A DNA stretch of 64,000 nt from Hyperoodon ampullatus (GCA_949752795.1 OX457061.1:35868338-35932337); one strand, 5' to 3'. Shown: positions 48,746 through 62,604, counted from the stretch's first letter. Notes: generated from the sequence alone by a model not told the origin. A program made the numbers and translations.

Positions 48746-48955
48746 GGGCTTCCCTGGTGGCACAGTGGTTGAGAGTCCGCCTGCCAATGCAGGGGACACG
48801 GGTTCGTGCCCCGGTCCGGGAAGATCCCACATGCCGCGGAGCGGCTGGGCCCGTGAGCCATGGCCGCTGAGTCTGTGCGTCGGAGCCTGTGCTCCTCAAC
48901 GGGAGAGGCCACAACAGTGAGAGGCCCATGTGCCACAAAAAAAAAAAAAAAAAAA
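48746..48955 (+). mobile_element. CHR-2-like SINE
   Basis: GGGCTTCCCTGGTGGCACAG head, GGTTCGTGCCC, A tail 48937-48955. The flanks AAAAATACTTTTA and AAAACCTTTTA are an imperfect duplication. Confidence 0.93.
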
Positions 48956-49786
48956 CCTTTTATTTTCCAAGTGCTCTTGTCTGAGCTTTTCTCTGCCACA
49001 AGGTAAGGTGTTGCACATTGGGTTCCACTGGGCTCAGTATTCCAAAAGCCTGTATCTTGCAAGGGTCATGGTAGCTTGGAGATTTGTCAGTGACAGCAGA
49101 AATCTGAAAGGCACTGTCTTGGGGAGTGCCAAATCAAAAAGACCAGCCCCTGGTCCAAACTCATCACCAAACACAGATGAATAGGCAGGCAGAGAACCCC
49201 AGAATGAGTTTGGAGACAGACCTTGGGTACCCAATTCTTACACTCATGAAAAGGTATTGCTGTACTGCTTTAGGGAGTGCAGCCTCAGGCACAGGTGAGA
49301 GTCATGCTGGCAGGGACAACCTCTAATGTTAAGCTTTTCACGTGCTGGTGCAAAAATTTTGTATTTAATTCTTTTCTGTTGTATATACAAACAAGTCTGT
49401 GATACTTGTGTGGCGATATTTAAAATGGTGATTATGAATATAATTTAGCTGTATGGGGCATGCTTCTTATACAATGTTAAATGAAAAAACAGAAGACAAA
49501 ATGGCTTGCACACCATTATTATAATACATATTCCTAGAAAACAGACTGGAAGAAAATACATGCCCAAAATAGTTGTTAGGTAAGTGAAATGAAGAGTCAG
49601 TCTCAAAGTGTTTCTAGTTTTCAAAACAGTCAATGTAAAAACATAACTCACATAAAACAGCATATACAAGTAAACGCCGAAAATTTAAAAAGAAAGGTTT
49701 CTCAGTGAGCGTTGAACCAGAACAAAGCAGTGTGAAAAACTCCCTGGCGTCTCCCCACGGAGATACATCAAGACTCCACTCCTCTC
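48956..49786. other. Intergenic between two CHR-2 SINEs, no gene recognised
   Basis: No credible frame; the long frames overlapping its ends come from SINE sequence. Confidence 0.5.
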
Positions 49787-50006
49787 TTGGGCTTCCCTGG
49801 TGGCACAGTGGTTGACAGTCCGCCTGCCGATGCAGGGTACACGGGTTCGTGCCCCGGTCTGGGAAGATCCCACATGCCGCGGAGCGGCTGGGCCCGTGAG
49901 CCATGGCCGCTGAGCCTGTGTGTCTGGAGCCTGTGCTCCGCAACGGGAGAGGCCACAACAGTGAGAGGCCCGCGTACCGCCAAAAAAAAAAAAAAAAAAA
50001 AAAAGG
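49787..50006 (+). mobile_element. CHR-2-like SINE
   Basis: Same head and body as the copy at 48746, same orientation. Duplication CTCCACTCCTCTC at 49774-49786 and 50007-50019. Confidence 0.96.
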
Positions 50007-50019
50007 CTCCACTCCTCTC

Positions 50020-51950
50020 ATTCCAGTCGGTGTGGTCTCATCTCCAAACTCGGTTGGAGATAAATGACTCACTCTTTGGCTCTCGATTTCTAGACTCCAC
50101 ACAGACTACCATCCTTCCAACACATTACAACTATTTCGATTATACGCCAGTTACAGATTCAGCACTGGTTTTCTTGATTAAACGTGGGACATACCTGGAT
50201 GTTTAGCCGAAGGTCTTGAAATATCTCATCAGCAAAAGTACTCTGCTTTTTTATTGAGTGCTTATACACAGAAACTAGAAGCTTCATTTTTATTCACGTT
50301 CAGAGGATGAATTTTCAGACTTCATATCCAAAGCCAAGGCGTCCTCTGTTTGGTAGCTCCATGCGCTATCTGCAGCCTGTTCCTGCTTTTAACAAGGGTG
50401 AGTGAAAGCAGCTGGTCCCAATCCCGTGTAACCCTTCACAGGCTTGATGTTAAAATGGCCCATCAGCTTTTTATTCAAATGAATACACCTGCTATGTTTG
50501 GCTTTCCCACTGAGGTTTTGTTTGCCAGGAGAGAAGTGAATATTTTTCTGAATACCTGTGACTATCTCCCCACTGGTATTAAATCGAAGATATTGAAAAG
50601 GAATACTCAATATTGGTGCAAATATCCCCAGCATCGCCTTACTGTACAGCAGAGTGTAGGGTGGCGTGGGGAAAGGAAGCAAACAAAGATATCTTTCTCT
50701 ACCAATGTAGATTTCTTTTATAGGATATCACACAAAGGCATGATGTTATGCAATAAATACAATCTTTGTGCTAATAAGAATGTTTCAAATAACAGATTAG
50801 AAGTAATCTATTTATGGAACAACCAGATTGTAATAACAAAGAAATTAGTATGAGATTCCTGTAGGAATAACAAAATACCAAGAGTGCTTTTTAGAAAAGA
50901 TTCACTTTGGGGACTAATAAAAGGGAATATAAAGCTTTACAAAACAATGGGATAGGAATATGCCTCTTGCCTCGCAGAGCTGACAGAACTGTTTGAACAA
51001 AAACACTTGGAGCAGAATATAGGAAAGAGAGGACTGGGACTGGATTTGCCGGGAAAAGTTTGGAGATGGGCCAAATTGATAAGCTGGGGAGTCAACAGTC
51101 AGGTTCTTCTTATGATAGAGGCAGAGAAGTCAGAGCCAGAGGTTCATGTGCCGAGGCTTAGAGAACCCTTTCTGGAAAGAGCCAGAATTCTGAACTCAAG
51201 TTAGGTATAAGCAGCAGTGGGGATATGGCAGCAAGAACGGAAGCTGTGACTATTATGAATCTTGGACACAAGTGGACTTGGTTCCTGGATGATGTCACCT
51301 TCAAGGCAGCACGCTCAAAACGGCCAAAGATAATAATTTTTTTAAATGTCAATCTTAAGCACACAACTCAAAACAAAAAAGAAATAAATTGTACCCAATT
51401 CAAAACCCGTGTCTTTTCTCTTATTATGGAGATCAACTTCATATCTTTTCCCCTGAGGTCTTCTCCCCTCTTCATCTTCCATCTCCAGTTAGGGTTTTCT
51501 GGCCCCTTTCACTCTTTCCAGGAGCTAGTGAGGCAGAGAAAAATGCTCCTCAGAGAGAAGTAGAAGGGGAATAACCAAGTGAGACAAGAGCTTTCTCCTG
51601 TACCCAGGCTACTTTTTCGTTCTCATCCTTTCTCTTTCTCCATATGCACATATATTTATAAAGCATATATACACACACACACACACAAATATGAACAACT
51701 CCGCAACTGATGTTAGAAAAACTGACTTTCTTCTTGGGAAAAATAAAGGTATATCTTCACATCTTACCATATACTTAAAAATTGCAGTAAGATTGTTAAT
51801 ATTTAACCACTAAAAATAATAGAAGCACAAAATAAATGAAACAAAAGATGATCAGATATATTTATAAAATGGGGGGAGGACAAAGCATTTCTAATCTTGT
51901 CACAAAATGCAGAAACCATAAATGAAAATAATATGGAATTTATTAAGGGA
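50020..51950. other. Intergenic, no recognised gene; one 167-codon open frame
   Basis: The open frame at 50350-50853 (plus) has no domain I recognise. A short (AC)n lies at 51670-51686. No repeat I can name. Confidence 0.5.
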
Positions 51951-52620
51951 AAAATGAATGTAGCCAAAGACATTACATTCAAAGGTAGGAAAAACATTCA
52001 CCATATATAAGAAAGACAAAGGGTTAGTGTAACAACTTCCAAATTAAAATGACCAATAACTCATAAAAAATAGAAAAAGGGTATGCAAAGAAAAATAAGA
52101 AACTTATGAAAAAAAGGTCAATCTCACCAGTAAACAAAGAAATTAAAATTAAAGTGAGAAACCGTTAAACACATGCCAATTTGGTTAAGAATCAAGTGAC
52201 TGCTTAGGACCATTATTAGTGAAGGCATGGGGAATGGGCTCTCTAATGACTGGAAATCTTCAAGGACATCCAGTAAGCAGAATCAAAAATTGAATGCACA
52301 TATTCAACTGTATCAGCAATTTCACTTCTAGAAATTTATCTTAGGGAAGTAATTAGACAAGCATGCAAAGATACAAAAGATTCCAGCATTTTTTATGAAA
52401 GAAAAATTATAAAAACTTAAATGTTCACCAAGTATTATTTTAATTACAGTTCATGCACACAATGGAATATTAGGCAGCAATTTAAAAGTTGAGATACATG
52501 TGTATGCATATACATGAATGTTGTCCAAAATAAGGGAGAAAAACAGATTATGAGGCAATAGGTATGCCCTGATCCAATTTTTGCCTGATGAGATTAAAAT
52601 TTATAGTTACATCTTGGAGG
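51950..52620 (+). mobile_element. Old L1 ORF2 3' fragment
   Basis: 'GTAAGCAGAATCAAAAATTG', 'CAGCAATTTCACTTCTAGAA' and 'CACAATGGAATATTAGGCAG' follow the end of L1 ORF2. Diverged. Confidence 0.7.
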
Positions 52621-53785
52621 TGCAAAAATGTAACTATTTCTTTATAACTGAATTCGATCTTCTGAGGTCCTATTTCCATTCAGTGGTAGGAAAAAAAAAT
52701 CAATCTCACTCAGGCAGAGTAACTTTGAAAATTACTTGAAAATTTAGTTTATTGAAGCTTAACTCAGTTTCCTCTGGAAAACTTTTCTCCGCACTCCATT
52801 TTCTTTATTTTATCTTGGAAACTTCTTGCCTGAGGCATCTAGGTATGGGGGGGGGGAGGGGAAGCTCATGGGTATCATGGCGTTGGAAAAAGGAAGTGGG
52901 TCTATCTCTGAAACTTGCATTGATTCCAGGCTTATCTTATCTGGTGTCTGAGGATTAGACAGTGGCTTCTGCCTAGATGTTAAGTAACAAGTCCCGCCTT
53001 GCTCGTTTGTGTGTTTGCAGCGTGCCCTGCTGCTGTCTGTGGTTCTGACATACCTCCTCCAACCCAGACCCTCAGCCTCTTCCCACCCACCAGGTCTCTC
53101 AGCAATTTGTGCAATACAACATGGTTTTTTGAGGGGATGATAGTGCTAAGTGGTTATTTTTTAGGAGATAAAATCATGGCTCTCATACAAAAATAAAATA
53201 ATACATGGCAAAGATTTTACTAAGCTCATTAATTAATGAGGGAACCAATAAGATGTTACAATTCAGTAAAAAGGAGAATTGAAAGTAGAGGATCTGGAAT
53301 TCTTCCCATTAGTATTAATCTGGAGAGCAACTGCCACCAGGAGGCTCCTAACTATAAAAGGGAGGGGATAGTTTTGGCCCATGTAGCAAACCCCAGGAAA
53401 TCTCAGAAGGCTCACTGCAATTTAATCATTTCATTGACCTTTAAATAATGTGATACTGCATTTAATGCAATTAAATTAAATTAAGTGGACTTCACTGATT
53501 GCATTACTGTTGGGATTTACGATATTTGGTTGAGTAGTGTCTTATCTCTCTTAAATCTGAATTTACTCAACATAAGTAATGCAAACATCTGACTACCTCA
53601 TTTCCTCTACTGTAGTGCCTTTCTGAGCATTTACATATGAAGCATCACTTTATTGTAAATTAGTTTCCTTTAATGTTTTCCATTATATTAGTTAGAGAAT
53701 TAAGAATATTGACTTTTAAAAAAACTATGAATTAGGTAGATTGCATTACCTAAGACTCATTTCAGGATAATAATAATATTTTTAA
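52621..53785. other. Intergenic, no gene recognised
   Basis: G run at 52848-52860; otherwise AT-rich, unassigned. Confidence 0.5.
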
Positions 53786-54132
53786 AAATATATTTATTTA
53801 TTTATTTTTGGCTGCATTGGGTCTTTGTTGCTGTGCACGGGCTTTCTCTAGTTGCCGCGAGCGGGGGTTACTCTTCGTTGCAGTGCACGGGCTTCTCATT
53901 GCGGTGGCTTCTCTTGCAGTTGCAGAGCATGGGCTCTAGGCGTGTGGGCTTCAGTAGTTGTGGCACGCGGGCTCAGTAGTTGTGGCTTACGGCTCTAGAG
54001 TGCAGGCTCAGTAGTTGTGGTGCACAGGCTTAGCTGCTCTGTGGCATGTGGGATCTTCCCAGACCAGGGCTCAAACCTGTGTCCCCTGCATTGGCAGGCG
54101 GATTCTTAACCACTGTGCCACCAGGGAAGTCT
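53786..54132 (-). mobile_element. CHR-1-like SINE, full length
   Basis: (TTTA)n then TTTTTGGCTGCATTGGGTCT on +, head at right (CACCAGGGAAGTC). Flanks AATAATATTTTTA and AATAATTTTTTAA give the probable duplication. Confidence 0.92.
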
Positions 54133-54134
54133 CA

Positions 54135-55030
54135 ATAATTTTTTAAACAAAAAATTGTTAACAAAGGTAGGCACTGGCTCTGATAAAGTTGAGAGCCACT
54201 GCACTGCACCAGTCTGCTTCTTCTAGGGACCTGTACTCTGGTCATCAAGGAGAGAAAATATCTCCAGTAGAGACAGTGACATTGGGCTTTACTTAGGTTT
54301 GCCTTCGTCATAATGGTGAGTCCTGGAACTCTTCCTATTTAATGGCCTGGGTGGGGCCAATGCCTCATTAGTATAGGTGATACTTGAAGTCTATCATGCT
54401 GTTTCTGCTCAATATACTTGTATAATTGAATGCAGTGAAAAATTAGTATACTTCTATTTCCCATAGCACTTCCAAAACTAAAATATGCTCAATTTTTCCA
54501 TATATATGGATATGATTATTCTGAATATATCATTCTTTTTTCTATTATTCTCTGTGAAATGGTCATATAAATTTTACACAGTAAATTAATTTTAAATTAA
54601 ACAAAATCTAATAGATTCTTCTAAATCTGAATTCAGGATTCAGGGTAAATTCACATCTTTAAAATGTATAAATTTTTACATGAATGGAGCATTCAACTCA
54701 TGTGTCCTAAAATAAGGCAAGGATATGAGAAGAAAAGAATGAACAAAAAATAGGATCAAGAATTACTGAATTCACATATAAGAATACAGTAGGAGGAATA
54801 ACAAAACTCAACAGCTGTTGCTTGGAAAATACTAATATATTTGACAGCCTCTACCAAAGCTAATCAAGAAATAGAGGAAATGTCAATACATTAATAGTGA
54901 GAAGGGACTATAACCAATACAAAATTGATATGTTTTAATAAGGAAAACCTATTGACACACACTCAGCCCTGCATTCAGGGTAAACAGATCTCCTTGAAGA
55001 TATCACAGAGGTAGCAACTACCAAACACAT
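54135..55030. other. Intergenic, AT-rich, no gene recognised
   Basis: Nothing assignable. Confidence 0.5.
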
Positions 55031-55039
55031 CTATAAGTG

Positions 55040-55830
55040 AACTCATATTCTTCTCCCTACCCTCACCCCAAATCTGTTCCTTATCTAAGTTTTCCTATCT
55101 TAGTAAATGGCATCACTATCAGGCTTAATCCAGAGGCAAGAGAATTTTCTTTATTATTTCGTTTTCCCTTACAAAATACATCCCATCAAATTACTAAATC
55201 TTGGTTGTCTTTATCTCTTACATATATCTCAAATTGTCCCTCTTGTTTCCATCTCCACCACCAACACCCTAGTCTAAGGTAACATCATTTTTCACCTCAG
55301 ATACATTAGTAGCGTCCTACTGGTCTCCTTTCATCCACTCATGCCCCCATCTAAACTATTATCCAATTAGCAAGCTTTGGAACCTGCATAGCTCATGGTT
55401 TCCCTCCCTGCCTTGAAACCACTGAGTGGCTCATTGCCCTTAAAGGAAAAACTCCCTAGCATGAATGATGAGTTCTGCCTATCAGATAATATAGCTCCTA
55501 ATTATCATCCCAATTCTAGCCCCCCTTTTTTTTCATGCTCCATATATACAATCTTTCGGGTACTTAAGAGCATGCTTTAAAACTTCTATACATGACCTTC
55601 CATTAACCTTTCCATGTCCCCCTTTCACCTAGATAACTTCTACACACTCCTTTCAGCTGTAAAAAGTTACTTTTTCAGAGAAGACTTGTTGCTACCTCAC
55701 CCCCATTCTCAGACAAGGTTGAGTCCCCTATAATATTCATCTCATTCATATTAATTACTCTTCCCATGGCTGTCCTCCTTTCTAACTGTAAGCCCTGTGA
55801 GGATAGGCACAGCATTGAACTTTGGGGACC
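55040..55830 (+). mobile_element. L2 fragment
   Basis: LINE-2 order: 'CTTAGTAAATGGCATCACTA', 'CATCTCCACCACCAACACCC', 'CACTGAGTGGCTCATTGCCC', 'TCAGAGAAGACTTGTTGCTA' and 'AACTGTAAGCCCTGTGAGGA'. Confidence 0.75.
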
Positions 55831-56430
55831 CCAGCAGAAGAAATGATTTCATAATATACTCTAATAACACCAAAGAAGTAACAATGTGAGATTTCCAAAG
55901 CTAGCATCATAAATATGGTCTTCAAGGCTGCTGCTGGCGAAGACTTAAGAGAAAGTGAGAAAAATGGTATTGGAAACTGGAAAAAAGGGGATCCTTTTAA
56001 AACAGTGGCAGAAAGTTTAGTAACACTAATACCTACAGTAACGTGGAAAAATAAAAAATGTACCTATAGGCTGGGTGGTTTAACTAAGGAGATTTCCAGA
56101 TACAGTATTGGAGGTTTTGCTTGTGCTTTTTTTTTTTTTTTTTGACATTTATAGTAAAATGTAATGAGAGAGAGAGATGAGCTAAAGAAAGGACTGTTAA
56201 ATATAAAGGATCCAGGAATTGTTTGGTCTGAAAACTGTCAATTTCTAAAAATGGTAAAGAATGCTAAGTAAAAATGGCTTTGGGCAAAGAACAAATTGAG
56301 GGCACTGTCAGGAAAACATGGTCTAAAGATGAAGCTCAGTTTGTGACCATAAAATATTTTCTTCAGATTTCAGAAAGCTCTAAGTTAGTACCTCCAAGAA
56401 CCATCCAAACAACATGGCTTCTAAAGAACA
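55831..56430. other. Intergenic, no gene recognised
   Basis: T run at 56128-56143. The 76-codon frame 55915-56145 is not recognisable. Confidence 0.45.
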
Positions 56431-59430
56431 AAAAAGTGTTGTCCTTGCTATAAAAATCCATGTGCAGCATTTTTGTGTGGACATGAATTTTCAACTCCTT
56501 TGGGTACATACCAAGGATCTCAATTGCTGGACGCTGGAAGGTAACAGTATGTTTAGTTTTGTAAGAAACCACCAAACTCTTCTAAAGTGGCTGTACCACA
56601 TTGCATCCCCACCAGCAATGAATGAGGGTTCCTACTGCTCCATATCCTTGCCAGCATTTGATGCTGTCAGTGTTTTAAATTTTGCCATTCTAATAGGTTT
56701 ATAGTGGTATCTTGTTCTTTTACTTTGTAATTCCTTAATAACATATGATGTTGAGCATCTTTTCGTATGTTTTCCATCTATATATCTTCTTTGGTGAGCC
56801 ACCAGTTCAGGTTTTTTGCCCATATTTTTAAATTGCATTGTTTATATTGAATGTTGAGTTCTTTGTTTATTTTGGGTAACAGTCCTTCATCAGATGTGTC
56901 TTTTGCAAGTATTTCCACCCAATCTGCAGCTTGTCTTCTCATTCTCTAGACAGTATCTTTCACAGAGCAGATGCTTTTAATTTTAATGAAGTCTAGCTGA
57001 TCAATTATTTCTTTTATGGATCATGCCTTTGGTGTTGTATCTTAAAAATCACTGCCAAATTCAGTCATTAAATTTTTTTCCTTTGTTAACTTCCAGGAGA
57101 TTTATAGTTTTGCTTTTTACATACATTTATGTCTTTGATCCATTTTGAGTTAATTCTTGTGAACAGTGTAAGGTCTGTGCCTAGATTCATGTTTTTGCAT
57201 GTGGATATCCAGTTGTTCCAGCATCATTTGTTAGAAAGACTACCTTTGTTCCATTGTATTGGAAGAAATCTTTGTCAAAGATCAGTGGACTCTATTTGTG
57301 TGGGTCTATTTCTAGGCTCTCTATTCTGTTCCATTGATCTACTTGCCTAGTCTTTCACAAATACCAGACTGTCTTGATGACCATAGCTCCACAGTAAATC
57401 TTGAAGTTGGATAGTGTCAGTTCTCCAACTTTGATCTTCATTATTGCATTGGTTATTCAGGGTCTCTTTCCTCTCCATAAAAACTTTAGAATCTGTTTGT
57501 TAATATCTACAAAATACCTTGCTGGAATTTTGGTTGGGATTGCATTCAACTTGTGAAAAACTGACACCCAACAATATTGAGTTACTATACACAAACATGG
57601 ACTATCTTTCCATTTATTTAGTTCTTTTTGACTTTTTATCAGAATTTTGTAGTTTTTCTTGTATAGATCTTGCCCATGTTTTGTTAGATTTATATCTAAG
57701 TATTTCATTTTCTTTGGTGCTAATGTAAATGGTGTTTTTTTTTTTTTTTTTTTGTGGTATGTGGGCCTCTCACTGTTGTGGCCTTTCCCGTTGCGGAGCA
57801 CAGGCTCCGGACGCGCAGGCTCAGCGGCCATAGCTCACGGGCCCAGCCGCTCCGCGGCACGTGGGATCCTCCCAGACCGGGGCACGAACCCGCGTCCCCT
57901 GCATCGGCAGGCGGACTCTCAACCTCTGCGCCACCAGGGAAGCCCAATGGTGTTGTTTTTAACTTCAAATTCCACTTGTTCATTGCTGATATACAGGAAA
58001 GTGATTGACTTTTGCACATTAATCTTACATCTTATACCCTTTCTATAATTGCTTATTAGTTTCAGTTTTTTGTTGATTTGTTCAGATTTTCTATGAAGAC
58101 AATCATACCATCTGCAAACAAAGACCTTTATATTTCTTCCTCCCTCACCTGTATATCCTTTATTTTTCTTGTCTTAGTACATTAGCTAGAACTTCCAGTA
58201 TGATACTGAAAAGGATTGGTGAGAGAGGATATCCTTGCCTTGTACCTGATCTTAGTGGGAAAGCTTTGAGTTTCTCACCATTAAGTATAATGTTAGTTTT
58301 ACCTTTTTTGTAGATATCCTTTACCAAGCTGAGGAAGTTCCCTCTGTTTCTAGTTTACTGAGAGTTATTTATCATGACTGGGTGCTGGATTTTGTTCTTT
58401 TTCTGCATCCGTTCACATGATTGTGATTTTTCTTTTTTTGCCTGTTGGTGTGATGCATTACAGTTTTGTTTTTGTTTTTTAATGTTTAACAAGCCTTACA
58501 TACCTGGGATAAATTCTACTTGGTTGTGGTGTATAATTCTTTTTATACATTGTTAGATTCCATTTACTATATTTATTCAATATTTTATTGAGAATTTTTG
58601 CATCTATGTTCATGAAAGATATTGGTCTCTAGTTTTCTTGTAATGTCTTACTTGGTTTTATTAGGGCAATGCTGGCCTCAAAGAATGAGTTAAGTAGTAC
58701 TCCCTTTGCTTCTATCTTCTGAAAGAGATTGAAGAAAGTTGGTATAATTTACTCCTTAAGGAGAATTCACCAGTGAACCAATCTGGGCCTGATCAATTTC
58801 TTTAATAGATACAGACCTACTCAGATTGTCTATTTCTTCTTGTGTGAGTTTTGGCATATTGTCTTTCAAGGAATTGACCCGTTTCATATAGATTATCAAA
58901 TTTATGAGCATAGAATTGTTCATTTTATTTCTCTATTATCCTTTTTAAGTCAATGAGATCTATAGTGATATCCCCTTTTTCATTTTGATATTGTAACTTG
59001 TTTCCTCTTTTTTTCTTAGTCTGATTATAGGCTTATCAATTTATTGATCTTTTCAAAGAATCAGCTTTTGGTTTCATTGATTTTCTCTTCTGATCTTTTT
59101 TCATTGTCCCAATTTTATTATTTCTTTTCTTCTACTTACTTTGGTTTAAATTTGCCCTTCTTTTTCTAGTTTCCTAAGGTAGAAGCTTAGATGATTGATT
59201 TTAGATCTTTCATCTTTCCTAATATACACATTCACTGCTATAAATTTCCCTCTAAGCACTGCTTTCACTGCATCCCACAAATTTTGATAAGTTGTATATT
59301 CATTTTTATTTAGTTCAAAATATTTTAAAATTTCTCTTGAGATTTCTTCTTTTACTCACATTATATAGGAATTCTTTATATCCAAGTATTTGGGGATTTT
59401 TCATCCAAACTTCTTTTAACTAAAGAAACT
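56430..59430 (-). mobile_element. Old L1 ORF2, about 2.8 kb, with nested CHR-2 SINE
   Basis: Reverse complement of L1 ORF2 from its 3' end (TTTGGGTACATACCAAGGAT) through the reverse transcriptase region (about 57800-58900) to near its 5' part (CACAAATTTTGATAAGTTGT). Frames are broken throughout. The SINE at 57737-57945 interrupts it, so it is the older of the two. Confidence 0.85.
57737..57945 (-). mobile_element. CHR-2-like SINE nested in L1
   Basis: T run left, head right. Duplication AATGGTGTT at 57728-57736 and 57946-57954. Confidence 0.95.
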
Positions 59431-59639
59431 TCAAAGATTGGTAGCATCCAGTATTTGTAAAATACAGATTAAAAAATGTTCTCATATATGCAGGACTATA
59501 AACTGGTATGATTTTTTGAAATGTATTTTTGTATTGTCTACAAAAGTTAAAATTTAAATGTACATTCCCTATGGTCCAGAAAAACAAAAAATTAGAAACC
59601 TAACATTCATCAAAATTTAATACTATTTATTAGTATTAA

Positions 59640-60050
59640 AGCTAGGTTATGTTGCAGTAACAAATGAACCATAAAATCTCACCATAAACACTGAAAATGT
59701 TTATTTCTTGATCATGCTATACATTCATTATGAGTTGGCAGGGATTTTGCTCTACAGAGTCACTCAAGGTCCCAAGCTGATGGGGACTTCACTCTCTTCA
59801 TGTTCACATCTCTGTGCTTGGCTTTCAGGGGAAAAAAAGATCTGGAGAGCAGCACAGGGGTTTTTTACTTCCTCAGCCCAGAAATGACACTTGTCACATC
59901 CACTCACAGTCTACTGGCCATAATTAGTCACACTGGACCTGCCTAACAGAACTTTAGTTTTCCCAGAGCCCAGGAAGGAGGAGAAAATAAGATATTAATA
60001 GGCTCTAAACATCTCTACCCCAACTACACAGTGAGGCAGATACCTATTTA
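59640..60050. repeat. Ancient interspersed repeat, class uncertain
   Basis: 'GTTGCAGTAACAAATGAACC' ... 'TTGGCAGGGATTTTGCTCTA' ... 'AGAAATGACACTTGTCACAT' is a familiar mammalian repeat layout, possibly an LTR of the MaLR/ERVL group. I cannot fix the family. Confidence 0.4.
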
Positions 60051-60409
60051 TCAACCTTGTATCTATCTCTGTAATGTACTATCAAGTAAAAAGAACACCC
60101 ACCAAATATGCTATATATAGTTAACCTTATTTTGTGAAAAAGAAACATCTCCACATGTTTCTAGATAATATTTTCAGATATTAAGTTCTGCTCTTTTATT
60201 CCTCCCCATTTCCTTCCTTTTCTTTCTTCCTATTCAAACAGATCAAAGGCTCTGTGTTTCCTATCTTGAGGAGGAATGTGGCAGGATGACAGCAGAAGAC
60301 TACAGACTCTAAAATCTAGATCTTCAGTCCAGAGATGCATCCTGAGCTTCATGTATCACAAAGGCACTTCCCTACTTCAAAATTCTCCTCGGGTGGCTCA
60401 GATATTTCA

Positions 60410-61300
60410 AAATGTACTCAATATCTTCTTTCTGTAAACCTGCTCCTCATCCCATGTTCCTTAATCTCACCATATCACATCCCCATCTGTCTGGAGGCCA
60501 AGGTCATAACCTGAGGTATGACCTCATTACACAATCACTATGTCCCGCACACCTCTCAAATCCTTCCACCTCCTTCTCTACACCTCCATGACCATCTTCA
60601 TCTTTCATTAATGTGACAACCTCTGATCTTGTCTTTTGCCTCCAGGGTTCCTCCTCTTCAATTTATTCAGAAGCATAAATCAGACTGTGTCACTCCCTTA
60701 TATAAGTCCTTTAACTCATTGTCCATATTTCTCACCATAAAATGACTTTCAAAATCACTCAAGACACCATACTTACTGCCTTGCAAGCCTCATTCTCACA
60801 GTCTCTACTGCCCTTCTTTCCAAAATGCATGCATTCGCTCACCAAGCATTTACATGTCTTGCCTGGAATTCCTATCTACCTATGCTGGATTCATGTCCAT
60901 TTCTCTAATGGGTTGTTTTGATGTGTCCTGGTTACCAAAGTGGGTTCATGTTCAAGAGCTTGACAGAGCCACACCTTTGTGCAATTCAGGCTCAAGGTGA
61001 GGGCTTTGAGAGGACAATTCCTGTCCTAATAGGGAGCCTTCCTAGACTCTCTTTTCAAAGGTAGTTCCTCTCCCCGCCTTCTCTACCCCTTTTATCTTCA
61101 ATTTCTGTGTTGTGATAATTTCCTTCATAGCTCTTAATACAACTTGTAATTTACTTTTAACTTACTAATTTCTCTGCATTATCTCCCTCACTCTTACTAA
61201 ATTTCAAGCTCCATTAAAGATCTTGCATATCTCCTTCATAGCAGTATCCTAAGGGTATACAGAGGGCCTCAAAAAAGTCCTTCTGGATGAATAAATTAAA
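60410..61300 (+). mobile_element. L2 fragment including 3' end
   Basis: 'CAGACTGTGTCACTCCCTTA', 'CTTGCCTGGAATTCCTATCT' and 'AAATTTCAAGCTCCATTAAA' in LINE-2 order; ends GGATGAATAAATTAA. Confidence 0.7.
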
Positions 61301-62384
61301 GAACAAGTGATAGTAATTAACAATGACAACACCTGATTATGGTCTTACAGTCCTCAGTCAAGAACCATTTAGTAAATGGCACCCTATTTTTAGTTTTGTT
61401 CTAGTGATATGAATCATTCAAAGGAAGTGGAAAATATAAGATTATCTCATTCTCAAAGAATTTATAACTTAGCTTGCGATATAGGCATACTTGCAACAAT
61501 GTAAACCCGACACAGAACAATCCATGCGCCTGCTCATTACCTCACTTTACCTATTACTTTTACTGTTCTGGGTTCTTTAAAGGAATTTTTAAATGCCATG
61601 CATCATACTGATCAAGGAACTCATAATTTGGAGGACCAAGATAGATAAGTTCATATGAGGAATTATGAATGACAATATAAAGAATAGGTAATTAGATTCA
61701 AAAAGTTCTCTAGACAACAAATATTAGGCTCCCAATTTTCCCTCTGAGACACAGTTCCCTCATGTGTAACAAGGTTATCGCAAAGATGAAAATACAAATT
61801 ATATGAATGTCTTCTGTAAGCTGTAGATAACATTACAGATTCAATATATGGTAATATTAAAAATCAAAATAAGTTAAACAAGACACTCAGAAAGCACAAA
61901 CGTTGTATTATTCAAAGGCGTTGCCCTTGGTTTTTCATTGTTCTTACTTAATTTTAACTGCAATATTCTTAAACATGAAGGGAAACCTTTATCAGGTTTG
62001 TGGAACTAAGGAGCATTTCTTGGTCAAGAATACCTTTCCTTGTGACTCACACATTTTCTTTCATTTAAACAAGCACGTATCAAATACTATTTAGCACTGT
62101 GTGATGTGAGATGGAGAATACAAAGTGAAATAAGATTCCTTTCCAGAAAGAAAGATGCAAGTTAAGAGATAAGATGCAAAACAAGTAACAAAACTGAAGC
62201 CTGGCTCCCCTGATGCCAATGGGAAGACATGGAGAGTTGCACAAAACAAGACGTAAAATCACTTTGTGAAAGTCTGTTTGACAGGTAACGTGCTCAACAA
62301 ATATCTGTGGTCTAGCTTCCATCCTACAGGAGAGATTCTTACTTTTTACTTTATTCATTTCTGTATTCCTTGAAATATTAAGTT
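61301..62384. other. Intergenic, no gene recognised
   Basis: AT-rich, no repeat I can name. Confidence 0.5.
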
Positions 62385-62397
62385 TGTGTAGCTTTTA

Positions 62398-62604
62398 TTT
62401 TTATTTTTTTTTGCGGTACGCGGGCCTCTCACTGTTGTGGCCTCTCCCATTGCGGAGCACAGGCTCCGGACGTGCAGGCTCCGCGGCCATGGCTCACGGG
62501 CCCAGCCGCTCCGCGGCATGTGGGATCTTCCCGGACCAGGGCACGAACCCGTGTCCCCTGCATCGGCAGGCGGACTCTCAACCACTGCTCCACCAGGGAA
62601 GCCC
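62398..62604 (-). mobile_element. CHR-2-like SINE
   Basis: Short interrupted tail (TTTTTATTTTTTTTT on +) instead of a long T run. Duplication TGTGTAGCTTTTA at 62385-62397 and 62605-62617. Confidence 0.96.
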
